A stretch of 19,151 bases of DNA from Kangiellaceae bacterium (GTDB lineage: Bacteria; Pseudomonadota; Gammaproteobacteria; Enterobacterales; Kangiellaceae). Shown here piece after piece: positions 15,086-19,151 of the stretch; positions within the stretch are counted from its first letter, which is position 1, and every line of letters starts with the position of its first letter. The stretch spans positions 1-19,151 of the forward strand of contig JAUUYO010000030.1 of assembly GCA_030590405.1 (NCBI GenBank). The letters run 5' to 3'. A program made the translations under genes and the position numbers. The notes below the pieces were generated by a model. The model was not told the DNA's origin, ran no database searches, and saw only the letters and a program-made list of their open reading frames with translations.

Positions 15086-15128
15086 AAGATACGCAATCAC
15101 AACAAGAATTATAGAGCAATAAAAGACG

Positions 15129-15220
15129 TGTCCCCACAGCATTTCTGTCCCCACAGCATTTCAACAGGCTTGCCATTCAGTGTTATTGCACTTAAGTATA
15201 GAAACGGCCAATTGGGGACA
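15129..15220. repeat. 17-bp tandem pair and inverted tgtcccca/tggggaca, transposon-end-like
   Basis: tgtccccacagcatttc is perfectly repeated at 15129-15145 and 15146-15162. Its first eight bases recur inverted as tggggaca at 15213-15220. TGTCCCC/GGGGACA sequences are common next to Y1 transposase genes, and a remnant of one lies about 45 bases away, so these look like end or recognition sequences left by that element. Confidence 0.65.
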
Positions 15221-15302
15221 TCCGTTCATATTGACTCTAACCCCCAACTGCCATTCATTAGCTATTTTAAAATCGGCTTGACCCCTTTACTCTTTAAAGT
15301 CG

Positions 15303-16655
15303 TTACTCTCCGTTTTCCCCAGGATCATCGTAATCACCACCGGTGTTGTCACCACCTTGAGTATGGTTTGGTCCACAGTGAAAACTCTTAACGTTTAGGT
15401 GATGGTTGGTATCATCACTACTGTTCGTGCAATCGAAATGCCAGTTTCTATTGTCGTCTTTATATTTGTTACATTTAACATGATTATCCTTGTCTAAATT
15501 AACGCTCTTGATGTGATCAGCAGTGCATGTAATATTGAGTCGTACCTCCTCTTTTGGACTAAGAATGAGCTCCCATGAATCCTGCGTGCGGTAGAGTTTA
15601 ACCCCTGCCTTGCCTTCTTCGTCAGGGTTCCAGCACTCATAACCATCGTAGTCGCAAGTGTAAGTTCCAGTGAAAGAATACTCGGCTGCTGCCAATGCCG
15701 GCGCAGCCGAAGTGCTATCGGCATCGTTGATCCTTTGGCCGTTGGGCCAGGTTTTACCGTCGCTGGAGGCGCTGTAATAGATGCTGTTAGAAATGTCGTT
15801 CGCCTTCCAGACCACGTACAGGTTACCGTTGTTGGAGGCGACTGCGGGCGCAGCCGAAGTGCTATCGACATCGTTGATCCTTTGGCCGTTGGGCCAGGTT
15901 TTACCGTCGCCGGAGGCACTGTAATAAATGCTGTTAGAATTGTCGTTCGCCTTCCAGACCACGTACAGGTTACCTTTGTAGGCGGTGGCCGCGGGCGCAG
16001 CCGAAGTGCTGTCGGCACTGTTGATCGCCTGGCCATTGGGCCAGGTGCTACCGTCGCCGGAGGCACTGTAATAGATGCTGTTAGAATTGTCGCTCGCCTT
16101 CCAGACCACATATAGCTTGTCGTTGTAGACGGAGGCTGCGGGCGTAGCCGAGGTGCTGGCGGCATCGTTGATCGTCTGGCCATTGGGCCAGGTGCTACCG
16201 TCGCCGGAGGCACTGTAATAGATGCTGTTAGAAATGTCGTTCGCCTTCCAGACCACATATAGCTTGTCGCCATACGCGACGACAGCCGGCGCAGCCGAAG
16301 TGCTGTCGACACCGTTGATCTTTTGGCCGACGGGCCAGGTTTTACCGTCACTGGAGGCACTGTAATAGATGCTGTTCGAACTGTCATTTGCCTTCCAGAC
16401 CGCGTATAACTTCCCTCTGAATAAAGCTACACTGGGTGCAGCGGAGGTGCTGTCGACACTGTTGATCGTCTGGCCATTGGGCCAAGTGCTGCCGTCGCTG
16501 GAGGCACTGGAATAGATTCGGTTCGAACTGTCGTTTGCCTTCCAGAGCGCATAGAGAGTGCTGCCCCAGACCGATTGCTGCGCGAACAAGGTGGCGAGTA
16601 ATGCCACAGCGAGATGCACACACAACCGAGAAATTTTCTGTTTGAAGATACGCAT
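15303..16655 (-). CDS. Secreted six-repeat beta-propeller-like (BNR/sialidase-like) protein
   Basis: The 450-residue protein has a signal peptide (hydrophobic LAVALLATLFA, residues about 15-25, cleavage near VWG-S). Residues about 34-327 are six tandem repeats of exactly 49 residues, each like LYVVWKANDNSNSIYYSASG then DGKTWPNGQRINDVDSTSAA. The S-x-DGxTW turn resembles the Asp box of sialidase-type propellers; catalytic sialidase arginines are not evident, so a lectin-like or adhesive role is more likely. The last 120 residues hold six Cys, probably disulfides, and an acidic Gly-rich tail. AAAGGGG just upstream supports the ATG at 16655. The gene is visibly richer in GC than its surroundings, suggesting transfer. 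I cannot name a family with certainty. Confidence 0.75.
   Translation of the reverse strand: MRIFKQKISRLCVHLAVALLATLFAQQSVWGSTLYALWKANDSSNRIYSSASSDGSTWPNGQTINSVDSTSAAPSVALFRGKLYAVWKANDSSNSIYYSASSDGKTWPVGQKINGVDSTSAAPAVVAYGDKLYVVWKANDISNSIYYSASGDGSTWPNGQTINDAASTSATPAASVYNDKLYVVWKASDNSNSIYYSASGDGSTWPNGQAINSADSTSAAPAATAYKGNLYVVWKANDNSNSIYYSASGDGKTWPNGQRINDVDSTSAAPAVASNNGNLYVVWKANDISNSIYYSASSDGKTWPNGQRINDADSTSAAPALAAAEYSFTGTYTCDYDGYECWNPDEEGKAGVKLYRTQDSWELILSPKEEVRLNITCTADHIKSVNLDKDNHVKCNKYKDDNRNWHFDCTNSSDDTNHHLNVKSFHCGPNHTQGGDNTGGDYDDPGENGE
15741..16620 (-). repeat. Six in-register 147-bp tandem repeats
   Basis: The landmark c/tgccttccag recurs at 15801, 15948, 16095, 16242, 16389 and 16536, exactly 147 bases apart each time, with no insertion or deletion. 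The unit equals 49 codons. Copies differ mainly by point changes. Outer limits are approximate. Confidence 0.9.
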
Positions 16656-16666
16656 TTTGACCCCTT

Positions 16667-16680
16667 TGATACTTGTATCA
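16667..16680. promoter_or_regulatory. Palindrome before the propeller gene
   Basis: TGATAC-TT-GTATCA, two 6-bp arms with a 2-base centre, starts 12 bases before the ATG and abuts the AAAGGGG ribosome site. It could be an operator or a small RNA hairpin controlling translation. Confidence 0.4.
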
Positions 16681-16777
16681 TGACGTGTTAAAAGTTAACG
16701 ATCCAACGAGTTTTTTCCACTTACAAATGAGACAGTTGAGTCCCGCCATATTCAGGAAGATGTATAACGCTCAATTC

Positions 16778-16804
16778 AAAAAATCAGGCTTTTTTTCTGC
16801 CTGA
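16778..16804 (-). terminator. Intrinsic terminator on the minus strand
   Basis: Read on the minus strand, TCAGGC, a 9-base A-rich loop and GCCTGA form a 6-bp stem followed directly by six T (16783-16778). This is a good intrinsic terminator for a transcript coming from the right, but no gene is evident there. The stretch 16805-17344 shows only short open frames and no product I can support. Confidence 0.55.
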
Positions 16805-17346
16805 ATATTTTGCAATTTCTTGTTGAACGAAGCCACTTTGCGGCAGAAATTCTTTTAATCAACTGTACTTCTAATAAACCCCTTATAGGGCGCCAATTAG
16901 AACATGTTTAATTAATCTTTTTCAATCAGTTAAGGCCGCTTAAACAAAGTATCGAACATTTTATCTCTCATTAAGATTTATTATGTCCTTAACTTCATCT
17001 CATTAGTTATTGGTTCTATCGAAAAAAACGCCTCTTTAAAAAGGGAGACTATTAATATTCTATAAAGGAAAACCTTGTACTCAACTTAGACCCAAAGACT
17101 CCAAGACGACGTCACTCAGAAAGCAATTGTTCATCGGCAACAATCACGACAGTGTGACCAGTCAACTATGATGTAATTTGGATGATGAATTCAGATGGTA
17201 GCGAACAGGCCTAAAGATAATGCTCGGCATGGAATCAGTCAAAAATCAGCTAGAAGTCAGCAGAAAGTCATGTAATTTCATTTCGACTCACTTAAATTTC
17301 AAAGCGTACTTCTGTATTTAACTCAGTAGAATTCTAAAGTTGCAAT

Positions 17347-17373
17347 GTCATTGCGAGCGCAGCGTGGCAATCT
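17347..17373. repeat. Dispersed palindromic repeat of the ATTGCGAGCG...GCAAT type
   Basis: tcattgcgagcgcagcgtggcaatct has complementary ends (ATTGC 17350-17354, GCAAT 17367-17371). This sequence type is a widespread intergenic repeat, often mistranslated as MSLRAQRGNL. Here it would create a false upstream start for the next gene. Confidence 0.7.
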
Positions 17374-17455
17374 CCCAAAGATATGCATAAATACTCAAAC
17401 TACATACGAACTTGATTTACTTAGGCTCCTGTTTATTTCACATAAGGACAAAATT

Positions 17456-18271
17456 ATGAACATCAGTTTTAGATTTAAAAATTTAATCATTGCAACGGCC
17501 GTTGTCGCAATGGTCGTCGTCGTTTTTCTCGTCCATGCATTGGCTGGATTGAATGCGCGTCCAGTGGTTTTTGCCGACCCGCCAGCGTTTATCGAACGGT
17601 ACGCAGCTGAAATGAAGCATTCCGATCCAACATCCCTACCGACGGAACCTGAAATAGGCGGCGGACATCTTGACGAATCAGATCTTGCCACATCTAAATT
17701 TGCGAAACTGACGGCAGATTTCTCCAAAGAAGAAGCGTTGGTCTTCAACGTGATTCTGGATGGTGAATCGCTCGACGTACTTTTGCGATTGTTTGCGCAT
17801 CCAGAGAAAGCGCAACGGGTGAAAGTGGCGTCGGCTTTTGCCGCTGTAAATATTAAGTTTTCTCATAATGAAGAGACTGGCTTCGCAGAAAAAAAACGCC
17901 AGCTTTGGCTAGATGTAGAGGAACACCTTCCCGACATTCAAAATGCGCTTTCTGAAGCATTGATTACGTCCGCTGAAAAAGGAACAACGACTCGTATTCC
18001 ATACACATTGGCTTGGTTGCCGGGGCAGGGCCGTGAAACGGTCGAGTTGCTTGCATGGGCGGCTAAACACCATCCGGATCCGTGGGTGCGAAGATTCTCT
18101 GTCTATTTTGTGGTTAAATTTGGAGGGTACGAAGAACTTTCCGGCCCGCTCCTTCAGGACAGAGTCGACGACCCGGATTATAGGGTGCGTAAGGAAGTCC
18201 TGGAGCGGCGGTATATGCCGCAAAAAAAGAAGTGGTTGAACTTATTTTGGCTGACTAGTCTACTTTTATAA
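17456..18271 (+). CDS. Membrane-anchored protein of unknown function, HEAT-like C-terminal half
   Basis: The 271-residue product starts MNISFRFKNLIIATAVVAMV and has one strong hydrophobic segment (about 10-30) that is probably a signal anchor, putting the rest in the periplasm. Residues about 170-265 look like alpha-helical HEAT/armadillo-type pairs, for example TVELLAWAAKHHPDPWVRRF, then ELSGPLLQDRVDDPDYRVRK. The end is hydrophobic (WLNLFWLTSLLL). I do not recognise a family. The ATG at 17456 is chosen because AAGGA lies at 17444-17448; an in-frame ATG at 17345 lies inside the dispersed palindromic repeat and is spurious. It stands alone, among repeats and gene remnants, and may be acquired. 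Confidence 0.65.
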   Translation: MNISFRFKNLIIATAVVAMVVVVFLVHALAGLNARPVVFADPPAFIERYAAEMKHSDPTSLPTEPEIGGGHLDESDLATSKFAKLTADFSKEEALVFNVILDGESLDVLLRLFAHPEKAQRVKVASAFAAVNIKFSHNEETGFAEKKRQLWLDVEEHLPDIQNALSEALITSAEKGTTTRIPYTLAWLPGQGRETVELLAWAAKHHPDPWVRRFSVYFVVKFGGYEELSGPLLQDRVDDPDYRVRKEVLERRYMPQKKKWLNLFWLTSLLL

Positions 18272-18361
18272 AACTAAATAACTTAAGAGATAACCCGGCT
18301 CTAGTTAGACTTTATTTTTTGATTCGGTTTCTACTTACGGCCATTTTGCGACCTTTAGGAA

Positions 18362-18488
18362 TGGTTCACCAATGACGGCTTAATTGTTTATGGTAGCGAT
18401 AAAATGACGATTCAGGAAATGGCATGGCTTTGCTTTGAACCTGATTGGAGTTGGCTTGATTAGCGGGTTTTGTTATTTTCTTATTTAA
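18362..18488 (+). pseudogene. Frameshifted C-terminal remnant of an SLC13/DASS-like transporter
   Basis: One frame reads WFTNDGLIVYGSDKMTIQEM (18362-18421) and the next, one base shifted, reads GFALNLIGVGLISGFCYFLI to TAA at 18486-18488. Joined, they resemble the last segment of divalent-anion:Na+ symporters, where an IV(F/Y)GSGK(M/I)T motif is followed by a final GF.LNLIG helix. Only about 42 residues remain and a stop closes the frame upstream, so this is a scrap. The identification rests on motif memory and is moderate. The rest of 18272-18683 shows no gene. Confidence 0.4.
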
Positions 18489-18588
18489 CGGACATAAACA
18501 AACTTAAAAAGCTAAATTTATTCATCACGGCTGGCACCATTTGCGGAAATTAGAAGCTCGTAACAAGAATGTTCGCTTCGTACCATAA

Positions 18589-18617
18589 TTGACAGCAGCT
18601 TGAATCATATGTAGAGT
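18589..18617 (+). promoter_or_regulatory. Candidate sigma-70 promoter
   Basis: TTGACA (18589-18594) is followed after 17 bases by TAGAGT (18612-18617), about 65 bases before the ATG at 18684. The -35 is perfect and the -10 has four of six matches. It would drive the lipoprotein-like remnant and the serine hydrolase. Confidence 0.35.
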
Positions 18618-18683
18618 ATCTGCCACATACGTAATTTACGATCTGCTGAAAAATACGATTTTCCAATAATAAGGACAATAACC

Positions 18684-18887
18684 ATGGAAATATATAAAAT
18701 AGTTTTGAAACGAGTAATCAATAATAGAACCTCTTTGCTAAGCATTTTAATTTTTGATTACTAGCTGCTTTTTTAGTGCTTCAACATCTGCCAATCAAGA
18801 AAAACCCAACAAATAGAATTTAGTCAGCAAGAAAGTGCCAATCCTAATATTCCCGAATTATTATTTACAGCCGATAAAAGAGAATGA
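18684..18887 (+). pseudogene. Small lipoprotein-like gene with two frame breaks
   Basis: AAGGAC at 18671-18676 precedes ATG 18684, which reads MEIYKIVLKRVINNRTSLLS and ILIF before stopping at 18762-18764. Dropping one base at the T5G run (18752-18756) continues as ITSCFFSASTSANQEK, where ITSC fits a lipobox. A second shift at the A5 run (18800-18804) continues as QQIEFSQQESANPNIPELLF and TADKRE, ending at TGA 18885-18887. That stop overlaps the next ATG (ATGA), as in a real operon. The intact protein would have about 67 residues. Both breaks are at homopolymers, so they may be sequencing errors. I do not recognise the product. Confidence 0.5.
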
Positions 18888-19151
18888 ATATGCAAACAAA
18901 AATACCATTTTTAAAACTGATGTCAGCCTTTTTGCTGAGCCTACTCCTGACAACGGCAATCGCAGAGGAACAAACCGATACTATACTTGAGGTGGAAGTT
19001 TCCGAATCAAAACCAGGCACAATAGAAGAGCTAAAAGCTGCTATAGCCAGATTAATAGAGGAAAACGAAGTTCCTGCGGTTGGTATCGCAATGGTTGATG
19101 AGTCTGGTCCTGTATGGGTTGGAGCGCTAGGAAAAGCGAACATTGAAAACA
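18884..19151 (+). CDS. Secreted serine hydrolase, class-C beta-lactamase fold, 5' part
   Basis: The frame is open to the window end (89 residues). It begins MNMQTKIPFLKLMSAFLLSL with a signal peptide, cleaved probably after TAIA (about residue 27). The mature part has GTIEELKAAIARLIEENEVP then AVGIAMVDESGPVWVGALGK, the first helix and first strands typical of the beta-lactamase/penicillin-binding superfamily, ahead of the catalytic SxxK, which lies beyond the window. Substrate cannot be told; such proteins include esterases, peptidases and beta-lactamases. ATG 18884 overlaps the upstream stop; ATG 18890 is an alternative with AAAAGAGA better spaced before it. Confidence 0.75.
   Translation, partial: MNMQTKIPFLKLMSAFLLSLLLTTAIAEEQTDTILEVEVSESKPGTIEELKAAIARLIEENEVPAVGIAMVDESGPVWVGALGKANIEN

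Noticed and set aside
15041..15391. 116-codon plus-strand frame across the transposase remnant and repeats
   Set aside because: Spans repeats and the antisense of two better-supported genes; composition not protein-like.
15735..16115. 126-codon plus-strand frame inside the propeller gene
   Set aside because: Antisense shadow of the repeats with Val/Gly-rich periodic translation.
15494..16387. 297-codon open frame on the minus strand overlapping the propeller gene
   Set aside because: It exists because 147-bp repeats keep all frames in phase; its Pro/Thr/Arg-rich translation has no signal peptide or recognised motif, whereas the overlapping frame has both.
17198..17275. 25-codon frame MVANRPKDNARHGISQKSAR in the 16.8-17.3 kb gap
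   Set aside because: It vaguely recalls a transposase start, but there is no ribosome site and no extension to support it.

Overview
The window looks like a chromosomal segment of a gammaproteobacterium. The rhlB / trxA / rho arrangement, the overlapping ubiD-fre pair and a TusA and Rho nearly identical in motif order to those of Escherichia coli all point there. Moderate AT content, a COQ7-type hydroxylase instead of UbiF, and a stand-alone HisA-like protein suggest a marine lineage such as the Kangiella/Aliikangiella group. That placement is inference only.

Positions 1-14799 are a compact housekeeping region. It starts with the 3' end of rsmJ (16S rRNA methylation), a short decayed-looking frame, selO (protein AMPylase), and convergent rsmD (16S rRNA methylation) with an odd start. 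Then come a divergent HisA-like TIM barrel, a CRP/FNR regulator and a secreted Sel1-repeat protein. A minus-strand run follows: rhlB, tusA, a DUF1285 gene and a 70-residue membrane protein; the last three are tightly spaced or overlapping. Facing away from rhlB is trxA, then a 624-base leader and rho. Next is a respiratory-quinone block: ubiD and fre (4-base overlap), a Ycf46-like AAA ATPase on the opposite strand, and coq7. UbiD and Coq7 act in ubiquinone synthesis; Fre supplies reduced flavin.

Positions 14800-19151 are an accessory, decaying region. They hold short perfect tandem repeats, the N-terminal stub of a Y1/REP-associated transposase with its GGGGAC-type repeats, a more GC-rich secreted six-blade propeller-like protein built of exact 147-bp repeats, and a minus-strand terminator with no visible gene. 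Further right are a palindromic intergenic repeat of the ATTGCGAGCG...GCAAT type, an unrecognised membrane-anchored protein, a frameshifted C-terminal scrap of an SLC13-like transporter, a small lipoprotein-like gene with two frame breaks, and the start of a secreted class-C beta-lactamase-fold serine hydrolase that runs off the end.

No CRISPR array, tRNA, rRNA or complete insertion sequence was seen. The points most worth checking are the HisA-like protein with altered catalytic residues, the in-frame stop at codon 2 of rsmD, the rho leader, the 16-bp repeats carrying the tusA start, and the frame-broken genes near the right end.
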